Source of the DNA: Trueperaceae bacterium
GTDB taxonomy: Bacteria; Deinococcota; Deinococci; Deinococcales; Trueperaceae
Length of the DNA: 9,758 bases
Assembly: GCA_007121175.1 (NCBI GenBank)
Contig: SKMG01000262.1
Coordinates: forward strand, 1 to 9,758
Reading direction: 5' to 3'
A model generated the notes under the pieces. The model saw nothing but the letters and a program-made list of their open reading frames with translations, made no database searches and had not been told where the DNA came from. The translations under genes were made by a program, and so were the position numbers. Within the stretch, counting starts at the first letter, position 1. Each line of letters opens with the position of its first letter. Below, piece by piece: positions 1-9,758 of the stretch.

Positions 1-1281
1 CACCCGCTCGGCGCCGCTCTCGCCGCGCTGGGCGAAGACGTCGGCGAGCACCTGCTGCGCCGCCAGCCACACCGGGTCGCCGCTGGCGCTCGCGCCGATC
101 GCCTGCTCGAACCAGCCGATCGCCTCGTCGAGGCGGTAGTACTCGTACGCCAGGTTGCCGCGCACCAGGCACGCGCTGGCCGTGGCGCCCATCTCCAACG
201 CCTGCTCCGCCAGCGCTTCGGCCCGGTCGTACTCGCCGAGCTTGAAGCGGACGTCGGCGAGGTCCGCGAGCGCCTCGGCCCGATGGGGATAGGCCGGGTT
301 CGAGACGACTTCGCCCAAGAGCGCGTCGGCTTCGGACAACTCGTCGGACTCGGTCAGAGCGAAGGCCGCTTCGTGCTGGGCGTAGGCGCGGTGATCGGCG
401 GGCGCGACCTCGATGGCGTGCCGGAGCATCACCACGGCCTCGCGAAAACGGCCGATCGCGGTGAGCGCCTGGCCGGTCGCGTAATCCAGCGAGAAGGCGT
501 CGTTGCCGCCGCCGTCGAGGACGCGCGCTAGCGCGAAGCGCTCGAGCGCTAGGTTCGGGTTGCCGGCGTCGAGGTGCGCCCGTCCCTCGACGTAGTGCAG
601 CGTGCCCTGGTCCTCTTCCGCCAGGGCGTCGCGATCGACGTCTGCCAGCACGTCGAGCACCTCGTCGCTGCGGCCGAGCTCGAGCAGGCAGGTGGCCAGG
701 CTGAGCAGCTCCACCGAGCGCTCCGGGCCGCTGGCCAGGGTGACGGCCTGCTCGTAGGCGAGCACCGCGGCGTCCCAGTCCCCGAGCGCCTCGTGCGCCT
801 GACCCAAGAGCGACCAGCGGCGCCACACCAGGTGCGCGGGCAGCGAGTCGGGATCGATGGCCTCGAGGCGGCGCAGGGCGCTCTTGGCCGCCCCGACCGC
901 CAACAGCGCGGCCGAGGCGTGGTACGCCGCTTGCGGGTTGGCGTCGACCGAGGCGAGCCGCAGGCCGCGCTTCACGTCTGACACGGCGCCGCCCCGATGC
1001 GCGGCGAACTCCCAGAAGAGCGCCTGGTAGAGCGGGTCGGAGGCCAGGTTCGGATCCGTAGCGACCGCGGCCTTCAGCGCCGGCGCGCCGTGCTCGAAAC
1101 CGTCGCCGCCGTAGAGCGCGTAGACGGCTGCGAGGTGCAGCCAGTACTGGGCCTGAGCGGCGCGCGCCCGGGGGCGCTTGGCAGCGCTCTCGAGCAGCGC
1201 GAACGCGGTCTCGTAACGGCCCTCGGCGAGCGCGCGGTGGGCGCCCTCGAGCTCCGCGAGCGGTGAACGCCGGAAGATCAC
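1..1281 (-). CDS. TPR-repeat protein, C-terminus cut off by the window
   Basis: The frame stays open for 427 codons from GTG at 1281 to the window edge; the end of the protein is missing. The translation is Ala/Leu/Glu-rich and helical, with recurring TPR-like units (pattern of Gly, Tyr, Ala, Pro at helix turns): for example LGQAHEALGDWDAAVLAYEQA (about 159-179), YATGQALTAIGRFREAVVMLRHAIEVAP (267-294), LADVRFKLGEYDRAEALAEQALEMG (341-365) and LVRGNLAYEYYRLDEAIGWFEQA (372-394). No signal peptide, membrane segment or catalytic domain is visible in this part, so it looks like a cytoplasmic protein-protein interaction scaffold. A TGA lies only four codons upstream of the GTG, so the start is well bounded. 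There is no Shine-Dalgarno sequence, but a -10 box ends six bases upstream, suggesting a leaderless mRNA. It follows clpB by 109 bases on the same strand. Specific function unknown; a further domain could lie in the missing part. Confidence 0.85.
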   Translation of the reverse strand, partial: MIFRRSPLAELEGAHRALAEGRYETAFALLESAAKRPRARAAQAQYWLHLAAVYALYGGDGFEHGAPALKAAVATDPNLASDPLYQALFWEFAAHRGGAVSDVKRGLRLASVDANPQAAYHASAALLAVGAAKSALRRLEAIDPDSLPAHLVWRRWSLLGQAHEALGDWDAAVLAYEQAVTLASGPERSVELLSLATCLLELGRSDEVLDVLADVDRDALAEEDQGTLHYVEGRAHLDAGNPNLALERFALARVLDGGGNDAFSLDYATGQALTAIGRFREAVVMLRHAIEVAPADHRAYAQHEAAFALTESDELSEADALLGEVVSNPAYPHRAEALADLADVRFKLGEYDRAEALAEQALEMGATASACLVRGNLAYEYYRLDEAIGWFEQAIGASASGDPVWLAAQQVLADVFAQRGESGAERV

Positions 1282-1287
1282 GGGGAT

Positions 1288-1298
1288 AAGGTATCACG
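1288..1298 (-). promoter_or_regulatory. Extended -10 promoter of the TPR gene (leaderless)
   Basis: On the minus strand the sequence reads CGTGA-TACCTT followed by ATCCCC and then the GTG start. TACCTT fits TAnnnT, and the TGA directly before it fits an extended -10 (TGn). Exactly six bases separate the hexamer from the start codon, so transcription would begin at or next to the first coding base. No -35 box is recognisable. The same arrangement occurs at zwf. Confidence 0.55.
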
Positions 1299-1322
1299 TC
1301 CCCGACGCGTGAGGGTCGCATC

Positions 1323-1366
1323 TGGCGCGCGCCCGCCGGTGCGGCGGCCGGTGAAGCGCAACGCCA
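1323..1366 (-). terminator. GC-rich inverted repeats after clpB, weak terminator candidate
   Basis: The 109 bases between clpB and the TPR gene hold a structured GC-rich segment. A six-base stem with a three-base loop (CCGCCG-GTG-CGGCGG, 1333-1347) sits inside outer arms TGGCG (1323-1327) and CGCCA (1362-1366). There is no T-run on the minus strand after it, so it is at best a non-canonical terminator; in DNA this GC-rich such pairing can also arise by chance. Confidence 0.25.
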
Positions 1367-1390
1367 GTGCGACCGATCGACCGGGAGCGG

Positions 1391-3973
<2,583 letters not shown>

Positions 3974-3979
3974 GGCGCT

Positions 3980-4009
3980 AGCCTACGAACTTGAGTCTGA
4001 CCTTGTCAA
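3980..4009 (-). promoter_or_regulatory. clpB promoter with consensus -35, leaderless
   Basis: On the minus strand a perfect TTGACA (4009-4004) is followed after 18 bases by TAGGCT (3985-3980), which fits TAnnnT. Six bases (AGCGCC) then lead to the ATG at 3973, so the transcript would begin at the start codon. The -35 box lies inside the HAIR operator, so a bound repressor would block polymerase directly. Confidence 0.75.
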
Positions 4010-4010
4010 G
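3990..4010. promoter_or_regulatory. HAIR operator (HspR binding site) at clpB
   Basis: The plus strand reads CTTGAGT, seven bases, then TGTCAAG. The HspR-associated inverted repeat consensus is CTTGAGT-N7-ACTCAAG: the left arm matches 7 of 7, the right arm 5 of 7, and the spacing is exact. The imperfect arm is the one that doubles as the -35 box TTGACA, so its two mismatches to HAIR are those that improve the promoter. HspR, a MerR-like repressor working with DnaK, controls clpB and dnaK operons in actinobacteria and Deinococcus. hspR itself is not in this window. Confidence 0.82.
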
Positions 4011-4043
4011 TTTCCTGACCGCGAGGACCGGATGGTCGGCCAC

Positions 4044-4182
4044 GGGCGGCGATCCGGGCAAGACCCGCCTCAGGCGTCCTCGAACGCCGCCGCCATCTAA
4101 GGTGATCGTCGCCGGGCGACGATCCGGGCAAGACTCGCCTCAGGCGTCCTTGAACGCCGCCACCATCCCGGTGATCGTCGCC
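4044..4182. repeat. Tandem duplication (70 + 69 bases) of the pntB 3' end
   Basis: Copy 1 (4044-4113) and copy 2 (4114-4182) abut directly and differ at about seven positions plus one single-base gap, near 89% identity by hand alignment. Copy 2 holds the last 13 codons and stop of pntB plus downstream sequence. Copy 1 lies beyond the stop and still reads MAAAFEDA-stop on the minus strand, against MVAAFKDA-stop in the gene. The segment 4029-4043 resembles the end of the unit and may be a third, decayed remnant. Confidence 0.9.
4104..4124. terminator. Perfect 10-base hairpin after pntB
   Basis: GATCGTCGCC (4104-4113) and GGCGACGATC (4115-4124) form a perfect inverted repeat around a single G, equivalent to a nine-base stem with a CGG loop. 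It begins 15 bases beyond the pntB stop codon. No T-run follows on the minus strand, so it is not a classical intrinsic terminator. It could act as a U-less terminator or as a 3' end stabiliser for the pnt mRNA. It spans the junction of the tandem repeat and was probably created by the duplication. Confidence 0.45.
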
Positions 4183-5525
4183 TTGGCGTCGCCGAAGATC
4201 ATGCGGGTGTTGTCCTTGAAGAAGAGCAGGTTGTCGACGCCGGCGAAACCCGGGTTCATCGAGCGCTTGAGCACGAAGCAGGTGCGTGCGCGATCGACTT
4301 CGATGATCGGCATGCCCCACAGCGGCGAGGTCGGATCCTCCTTGGCCGCCGGGTTGACCACGTCGTTGGCGCCGATGACGATCGCGACGTCGATCGTCTC
4401 CATGTTCGGGTTGACGTCGCCGGGCTCGACCAGCTGCTCGTAGGGCACGTTCGCCTCGGCGAGCAGCACGTTCATGTGCCCGGGCATGCGCCCGGCGACC
4501 GGATGGATCGCGTGCCGCACGTCGGCGCCGTTCTTCACCAGCAGGTCGGCGAGCTCCGCCACCACGTGCTGGGCCTGGGCGACCGCCATGCCGTATCCGG
4601 GCACGAACACCACCGAGCCGGCCGCCTCCAGGATGAAGTAGGCGTCCTCGGGCGTGAGCGGCTTGACCACGCCCTCCGCGGCCGCGCCGCCAGCGGTGAT
4701 CTCGGCCCCGAAGCCTCCGAACAAGACGTTGGCGAGCGAGCGGTTCATCGCCTTGCACATGATGTTCGTCAGGATCAGGCCCGAGGCCCCGACCAGCGAG
4801 CCGGCCACGACCAGCACGTTGTTGTCGATCACGAAGCCGGCGGCTGCCGCCGCGATGCCGGAGTAGCTGTTGAGCAGCGAGACCACGATCGGCATGTCGG
4901 CGCCGCCGATCGGGATCACCGCCAGCACGCCGAGCGCGAGCGCCAGCAGCAGCACCAGCACGAAGGCGGCCGTGACGCCGCCGACGTTACCGATCACCGC
5001 TGCATCGATGACCACGACCGCCGCGGCCAGCAGCGCCAGCGCCAGCAGGCTGGCGTTGAGCACCTTCTGGCCACGGAACAGGTACGGCTTGCCGTCGATG
5101 CGTTCGCTGAGCTTGCCGAACGCCACCACCGACCCCGAGGCGGCGATGCCGCCGATCAGCACCGTCAGCATGATCGCCACCGCGGAGAACGCCGGTACCT
5201 CGGGGACGCGCACGTACTCGGCCGTACCCACGAGCATCGAGGCGAGGCCGCCCGAGCCGTTGAGCAGCGCTACCATCTCCGGCATGCCGGTCATCTGGAC
5301 CCGGCGAGCCGCTACGGCGCCGATCGCGCCGCCGATGACCAAGCCGAGGACGATCCAGGTGTAGTCGAGGCCGCCGGCGGCGAGCGTGGCGATCACGGCG
5401 ATGAGCATGCCGACGGCCGAGAGGCGGTTGCCGCGCTTGGCGGTCTCCGCCCGGCCGAGCATCTTCAGGCCCATGATGAACAGGATCGACGCCAGGATGT
5501 ACGCGAAGGTCTGCCAGGCAGCCAC
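4140..5525 (-). CDS. pntB: NAD(P)+ transhydrogenase subunit beta PntB
   Basis: A 461-residue membrane protein (E. coli PntB has 462). With PntAA and PntAB it forms the transhydrogenase that uses the proton gradient to drive NADH + NADP+ to NAD+ + NADPH. The N-terminal part (about 1-270) is hydrophobic with multiple membrane helices, including the conserved GGADMP (207-212) and LLNSYSG (217-223). The C-terminal domain III binds NADP(H): GYGMAVAQAQ (310-319), HPVAGRMPGHMNVLLAEA (341-358), GANDVVNPAA (385-394), KRSMNPGFAGVDN (420-432) and GDAK (445-448). The frame stays open upstream, but GTG at 5525 gives the family N-terminus MAAWQTFAYILASILF and lies one base after the pntAB stop, so I chose it over 5609. 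The position of E. coli His91 is Asn89 here. The last 13 codons fall in a tandem duplication. Confidence 0.97.
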   Translation of the reverse strand: MAAWQTFAYILASILFIMGLKMLGRAETAKRGNRLSAVGMLIAVIATLAAGGLDYTWIVLGLVIGGAIGAVAARRVQMTGMPEMVALLNGSGGLASMLVGTAEYVRVPEVPAFSAVAIMLTVLIGGIAASGSVVAFGKLSERIDGKPYLFRGQKVLNASLLALALLAAAVVVIDAAVIGNVGGVTAAFVLVLLLALALGVLAVIPIGGADMPIVVSLLNSYSGIAAAAAGFVIDNNVLVVAGSLVGASGLILTNIMCKAMNRSLANVLFGGFGAEITAGGAAAEGVVKPLTPEDAYFILEAAGSVVFVPGYGMAVAQAQHVVAELADLLVKNGADVRHAIHPVAGRMPGHMNVLLAEANVPYEQLVEPGDVNPNMETIDVAIVIGANDVVNPAAKEDPTSPLWGMPIIEVDRARTCFVLKRSMNPGFAGVDNLLFFKDNTRMIFGDAKATITGMVAAFKDA

Positions 5526-5526
5526 G

Positions 5527-5805
5527 TCAGGCGCCCTTACCGGTCTTGAACATGCCGAGCATCCGCTCGGTGACGAGGTAGCCGCCGATGACGTTGATGG
5601 TGGCCGCAACCACTGCGATCGTGCCGAGCACGGTCGCGATCACGCCGCCCTCGCCGGCCGCGATGATGGCGCCGACGATGGTGATGCCCGAGATCGCGTT
5701 CGATCCCGACATCAGCGGCGTGTGCAGCTGCGACGGCACCTTCGTGATGAGCTCGAGGCCGAGGAAGATCGCCAGCACGAAGACGAACAAGAGCAGCGGG
5801 TTCAT
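5527..5805 (-). CDS. pntAB: NAD(P)+ transhydrogenase alpha subunit, membrane part PntAB (alpha2)
   Basis: A 92-residue hydrophobic protein with three predicted membrane helices (about 4-20, 38-52 and 56-75). It corresponds to the C-terminal membrane domain of E. coli PntA, which is a separate chain in three-subunit transhydrogenases. The family signature LITKVPSQLHTPLMSGSNAI is at 19-38, and GGYLVTERMLGMF closes the protein. It helps form the proton path with PntB. Its ATG overlaps the pntAA stop as ATGA, and GGAGG seven bases upstream (5817-5813) supports the start. pntB begins one base after its stop, so the three are translationally coupled. Residue 39, where I recall Thermus alpha2 having His42, is Ser. 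Confidence 0.96.
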   Translation of the reverse strand: MNPLLLFVFVLAIFLGLELITKVPSQLHTPLMSGSNAISGITIVGAIIAAGEGGVIATVLGTIAVVAATINVIGGYLVTERMLGMFKTGKGA

Positions 5806-6938
5806 GCGGTGGCCTCCATCTGGTCGCGCACGGCCTCGTGCCGCACCGCGCCATCATCAACGAGCAGCACGGCGTCTACCACTTCGTCCTCCGACGCCGA
5901 GCGCAACTCTCCGTCGGGCCAGGCGTGCTCGATCAGGTGCGTCAGGTTGGCCGAGTACATGAGGCTCGCGTCGCGAGCCACCGAGGCCGCCAGCGGATGC
6001 AGTCCCAGGATCTGCACGCCGCCCTCGGTCACCACTTCTTGGCCTGCTACCGAGCCCTCGACGTTCCCGCCGGTCGACGCTGCGAGGTCGACGACCACCG
6101 AGCCGGGCTTCATGCCCCCGATCGCGGCGGCGTCCAAGAGCCGCGGCGCCGCGCGACCGAAGACCTGCGCTGTGGTGATCACCACGTCGCTCTGCGCCAC
6201 CACCTTGGCCATCTGCGCGCGCTGGCGCTCGAGCTGCTCGTCGGTCAGCGCCTGAGCGTAGCCTTGCTCGGTCTGGCCGACCTCGATCCCGAGGTCGAAC
6301 TCGACGAAGCGGGCGCCGAGCGAACGCACCTGCTCGGCGACCACCGGCCGGGTGTCGTAGGCATCGACTCGCGCGCCGAGCCGCTTGGCGGTCGCGATGG
6401 CCTGCAGCCCCGCGACTCCCACGCCCAGCACGAACACGCGCGCAGGAGCGATGGTGCCCGCCGGCGTCGACATCATCGGCAACACCTTGTCGATGCGCTG
6501 CGCGGCCAACACCACCGCCGCGTAGCCGGCGAGGTTGGCCTGCGACGAGAGCGCGTCCATCTTCTGCGCATAGGTCGAACGCGGCATCAGCTCGACGCAC
6601 ATGCCGCGTAGGCCGCGCTCGGCGAGCGCGCGCACGGTGGGCAGCGCGAAGAACGGATCGAGGAAGCCGACCACGAAGGTGCCGCGCTGCAGGCCCTCGA
6701 GCGAGGCCGGCTCGGGTGGCGTGACCACCAAGGCGATCTCGGCGCTCTTACGGGCCTCGGCCGGCGGCACCATGGTGGCTCCCGCCGCGCTCAGGACCTC
6801 GTCGCTGAGGTGCAGCGGAGCGCCGTAGCCGGTCGGCAGCCGGACCTCGTGGCCCAGCTTCGACAGGCGCTCGATCGCCGGCGGCACCACAGCCAGCCGG
6901 CGCTCATCGGGGGGTGACGGTAGCGCTGTGACGATCAT
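5802..6938 (-). CDS. pntAA: NAD(P)+ transhydrogenase alpha subunit, NAD(H)-binding part PntAA (alpha1)
   Basis: A 378-residue cytoplasmic protein equal to domain I of PntA, the NADH-oxidising half of the enzyme. From ATG 6938 it begins MIVTALPSPPDERRLAVVP, the form expected for the family; GTG 6953 in frame would add five residues. Visible parts: the RQD loop PRSTYAQKMDALSS with Arg120, Gln125, Asp128 and Ser131 kept; the Rossmann loop GVGVAG (172-177); the AYDTRP turn (193-198) that selects NAD; and VITTA (253-257). Some usually conserved residues differ: IPGKPAP reads VFGRAAP (about 259-265), and DLAAE-x-GGN reads DLAASTGGN (284-292). No good Shine-Dalgarno or promoter is visible before it; tyrS ends 68 bases upstream, so co-transcription is plausible. 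It overlaps pntAB by four bases. Confidence 0.94.
   Translation of the reverse strand: MIVTALPSPPDERRLAVVPPAIERLSKLGHEVRLPTGYGAPLHLSDEVLSAAGATMVPPAEARKSAEIALVVTPPEPASLEGLQRGTFVVGFLDPFFALPTVRALAERGLRGMCVELMPRSTYAQKMDALSSQANLAGYAAVVLAAQRIDKVLPMMSTPAGTIAPARVFVLGVGVAGLQAIATAKRLGARVDAYDTRPVVAEQVRSLGARFVEFDLGIEVGQTEQGYAQALTDEQLERQRAQMAKVVAQSDVVITTAQVFGRAAPRLLDAAAIGGMKPGSVVVDLAASTGGNVEGSVAGQEVVTEGGVQILGLHPLAASVARDASLMYSANLTHLIEHAWPDGELRSASEDEVVDAVLLVDDGAVRHEAVRDQMEATA
5813..5817 (-). promoter_or_regulatory. Ribosome binding site of pntAB
   Basis: GGAGG on the minus strand lies seven bases before the ATG at 5805, inside the end of pntAA. It confirms the short pntAB frame as a real gene and its start within the ATGA overlap. 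Confidence 0.75.
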
Positions 6939-6959
6939 GAGACATACTCGCACGTCTGA

Positions 6960-6979
6960 GACGGGACGGTGGACCCGTC
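6960..6979. repeat. Inverted repeat between tyrS and pntAA
   Basis: GACGGG (6960-6965) and CCCGTC (6974-6979) form a six-base stem with an eight-base loop; an adjoining 11-base palindrome CGTCTGAGACG covers 6953-6963. No T-run follows on the minus strand, so termination after tyrS is unlikely to be strong. It may be an operator or attenuating hairpin; nothing here decides between them. The rest of the 68-base gap shows no clear -10/-35 pair. Confidence 0.3.
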
Positions 6980-7006
6980 AGGGCTGCGAAACGCGTATGG
7001 GAGCGG

Positions 7007-8268
<1,262 letters not shown>

Positions 8269-8297
8269 TACGCCGCTGCGGCAGCCGTGAGCGACGA

Positions 8298-8308
8298 CGT
8301 GCTAGCGT
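8298..8308 (+). promoter_or_regulatory. Extended -10 promoter of zwf (leaderless)
   Basis: The sequence CGTGC-TAGCGT has an extended -10 (TGC) and a TAnnnT hexamer (8303-8308). Six bases (GCCCCA) separate it from the ATG at 8315, so the mRNA probably starts at the start codon. No -35 box or Shine-Dalgarno sequence is seen. Confidence 0.6.
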
Positions 8309-8314
8309 GCCCCA

Positions 8315-9748
8315 ATGGAAGCCGCGCCGCGCTGTGCCTTCGTCATCTTCGGGGTCACCGGCGACCTCGCCTCACGCAAGCTATTGCCCGCGCTCTACGC
8401 GCTGCACCGCAGCGGTGTCCTGCACCCCGAGACCGAGGTGATCGGCTTCGCCCGGAGCGTGAAGGGCGACGAGGACCTGCGCGAACGGCTCGGCCGAGCG
8501 CTGCACGAACACGTCGACGACGTCGACGAGGAAGCCTGGAGCGCGCTGGCGCGACGCATCACGGCCGTACGCGGAGCCTACGATCAGGACGGCTTCGCCA
8601 CGCTCGCCGAGCACCTCGGGCAGCTCGAGCCGCGCGACCACATCTACTACACCTCCACGCCGCCCGAAGCGTACTGCCCCATCGTCCGCGGCTTGGCTGA
8701 CACCGGCCTCTCGAGTTCCGAGCACGGCTTCCGCCGGCTGGTGGTGGAGAAGCCCTTCGGCCACGACCTCGAGTCGGCGCAGGCCCTCAACGCCGAGATC
8801 GCGGCGGTGTTCGACGAGTCGCAGGTCTACCGCATCGATCACTTCATCGCCAAGGAGACCGCACAGAACTTGGCGGTGCTGCGCTTCGCCAACACCCTGT
8901 TCGAGCCGGTCTGGGGCAATCGATACGTCGATCACGTGCAGATCACGGTCGCTGAGAAGATCGGCATGGAGGGCCGCGGCGCCTTCTACGAGCAGGCCGG
9001 CGTGGTGCGTGACATGATCCAGAACCACCTGCTGCAGCTGCTGGCGCTGGTCGCGATGGAACCACCGGCGCGCTACGACGCCGACGCCGTTCGCGACGAG
9101 AAGGTGAAGGTCTTGCGGGCCACTTCCTGCCTGGAGCCCGACGACGTCGTGCTCGGTCAGTACAGCGCCTCGGAAGACCTGCCCGGTTACCGCGAGGAGG
9201 AGGACGTCGCTCGAGATTCGCACGTCCCGACCTTCGCCGCCGCCGCGTTCGCCATCCGCACCTGGCGCTGGGCAGGCGTGCCCTTCTACGTCCGCTCCGG
9301 CAAGCGCCTCGATGTGAAGGCCTCCGAGATCGTGCTGCATCTCAAGGACCCGCCGCACATACCGTTCGAGTCGTCCGAGGCGCTGCGCGCGGACCGGCTG
9401 GTGCTCCGCCTGGTTCCGGATGAGGGCATCGCCTTCCGCTTCAACGCCAAGGCGCCGGGTCGCGGCATCGAGATCGACCGCGTCAGCCTCGAGTTCCACT
9501 ACCGCGAGGGTTTCCGGGGCCGAGTGCCCGACGCCTACGAGACGCTGTTGGCCGACGTCATGCTGGGCGATGCGACGCTGTTCATGCGCGCCGACGAGGT
9601 CGAGGCGCAGTGGCGCGTGGTCGAGCCGCTGCTGGCGGTACCGGAGGCCGAACCGGAGCTGTACCCGGCCGGGTCGAGCGGGCCCGTGGCCGCGCAGGCG
9701 CTGCTCGAGCGCGACGGCCGCTCCTGGCACGACCCGACCGACGGATGA
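8315..9748 (+). CDS. zwf: Glucose-6-phosphate dehydrogenase
   Basis: A 477-residue enzyme of normal family length. It oxidises glucose 6-phosphate to 6-phosphogluconolactone with NADP+, the entry step of the oxidative pentose phosphate pathway (cytoplasm). The N-terminal Rossmann fold has FGVTGDLASRKLLPALY (12-28), near the usual GASGDLA form. EKPFGHD is at 145-151. The substrate-binding motif reads YRIDHFIAKE (172-181): Asp175, His176 and Lys180 are kept, but the usual DHYLGK is changed to DHFIAK. The catalytic-base His lies in MIQNHLLQ (His238). RSGKRL (327-332) and YETLLADVMLGDATLF (408-423) are typical of the C-terminal domain; the usual GSWGP reads GSSGP (453-457). The ATG follows a -10 box by six bases. 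It is divergent from tyrS, and its stop overlaps a possible next gene. Confidence 0.97.
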   Translation: MEAAPRCAFVIFGVTGDLASRKLLPALYALHRSGVLHPETEVIGFARSVKGDEDLRERLGRALHEHVDDVDEEAWSALARRITAVRGAYDQDGFATLAEHLGQLEPRDHIYYTSTPPEAYCPIVRGLADTGLSSSEHGFRRLVVEKPFGHDLESAQALNAEIAAVFDESQVYRIDHFIAKETAQNLAVLRFANTLFEPVWGNRYVDHVQITVAEKIGMEGRGAFYEQAGVVRDMIQNHLLQLLALVAMEPPARYDADAVRDEKVKVLRATSCLEPDDVVLGQYSASEDLPGYREEEDVARDSHVPTFAAAAFAIRTWRWAGVPFYVRSGKRLDVKASEIVLHLKDPPHIPFESSEALRADRLVLRLVPDEGIAFRFNAKAPGRGIEIDRVSLEFHYREGFRGRVPDAYETLLADVMLGDATLFMRADEVEAQWRVVEPLLAVPEAEPELYPAGSSGPVAAQALLERDGRSWHDPTDG

Positions 9749-9758
9749 CCAGGGCTCG
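9745..9758 (+). CDS. Possible start of the next gene, cut by the window edge
   Basis: ATG at 9745 overlaps the zwf stop as ATGA and opens a frame reading MTRA before the sequence ends. This overlap type is typical of coupled genes in an operon, and zwf is often followed by 6-phosphogluconolactonase, an OpcA-like protein or 6-phosphogluconate dehydrogenase. Only four complete codons are visible and no strong ribosome binding site is seen, so identity cannot be given and the call is tentative. Confidence 0.35.

Noticed and set aside
283..1266. Three plus-strand open frames opposite the TPR gene
   Set aside because: The minus-strand frame is continuous and repeat-bearing; the plus-strand translations have no domain pattern.
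4476..5549. A 357-codon plus-strand frame opposite pntB, rich in His, Arg and Asp
   Set aside because: The composition is that of reverse-complemented membrane-protein codons. No motif or ribosome binding site is seen.
5526..5609. An upstream extension of pntB to 5609
   Set aside because: The extra 28 residues are Ser/Pro/Arg-rich, overlap pntAB in another frame, and are absent from the family. GTG 5525 gives the expected N-terminus.
8272..8282. GCCGCTGCGGC palindrome between tyrS and zwf as an operator
   Set aside because: It is a short five-base stem in very GC-rich DNA, with no match to a known operator and no second copy in the window.
8381..9730. A 449-codon open frame on the minus strand, antisense to zwf
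   Set aside because: It lies within zwf, shows no recognisable motif, and is the typical high-GC shadow of a real gene.

Overview
The window is a GC-rich (roughly 70% by eye), densely coded stretch of chromosome from a bacterium. It holds housekeeping and stress genes only, with no RNA gene, insertion sequence, prophage gene or CRISPR array. ClpB and tyrosyl-tRNA synthetase resemble, from memory, their Thermus/Deinococcus counterparts. Several starts have a TAnnnT -10 box six bases upstream, as in leaderless transcripts of Deinococcus and actinobacteria, and clpB carries an HspR-type HAIR operator. I therefore favour a mesophilic Deinococcota member (Trueperaceae-like); a deep actinobacterium is the alternative. 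This placement is inferred from recalled sequences, not from a search.

Layout: minus strand, from the right, tyrS (8230-7007), pntAA (6938-5802), pntAB (5805-5527), pntB (5525-4140), clpB (3973-1391), then a TPR-repeat protein (1281 to beyond position 1). Plus strand: zwf (8315-9748), divergent from tyrS across 84 bases, followed by a probable overlapping gene start at 9745 that runs off the window. All gaps between genes are under 170 bases.

The genes form two loose themes. NADPH supply is served by the three-subunit proton-translocating transhydrogenase (PntAA, PntAB, PntB) and by glucose-6-phosphate dehydrogenase (Zwf). Protein quality control is served by the ClpB disaggregase, expected to be repressed by HspR. 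tyrS and the pnt genes may share a transcript, because no convincing promoter is visible in front of pntAA. clpB and the TPR gene each have their own promoter.

The non-routine signals are: a HAIR operator overlapping a leaderless clpB promoter; a shared CGTGnTAnnnT promoter motif at three other genes; a 70/69-base tandem duplication of the 3' end of pntB with a perfect hairpin at its junction; a transhydrogenase lacking histidine at both transmembrane positions where family members usually carry one; an internal ClpB translation start whose ribosome-binding site remains but whose start codon reads GTC; and altered signature residues in Zwf, PntAA and ClpB. I did not find a clearly novel multi-gene system.
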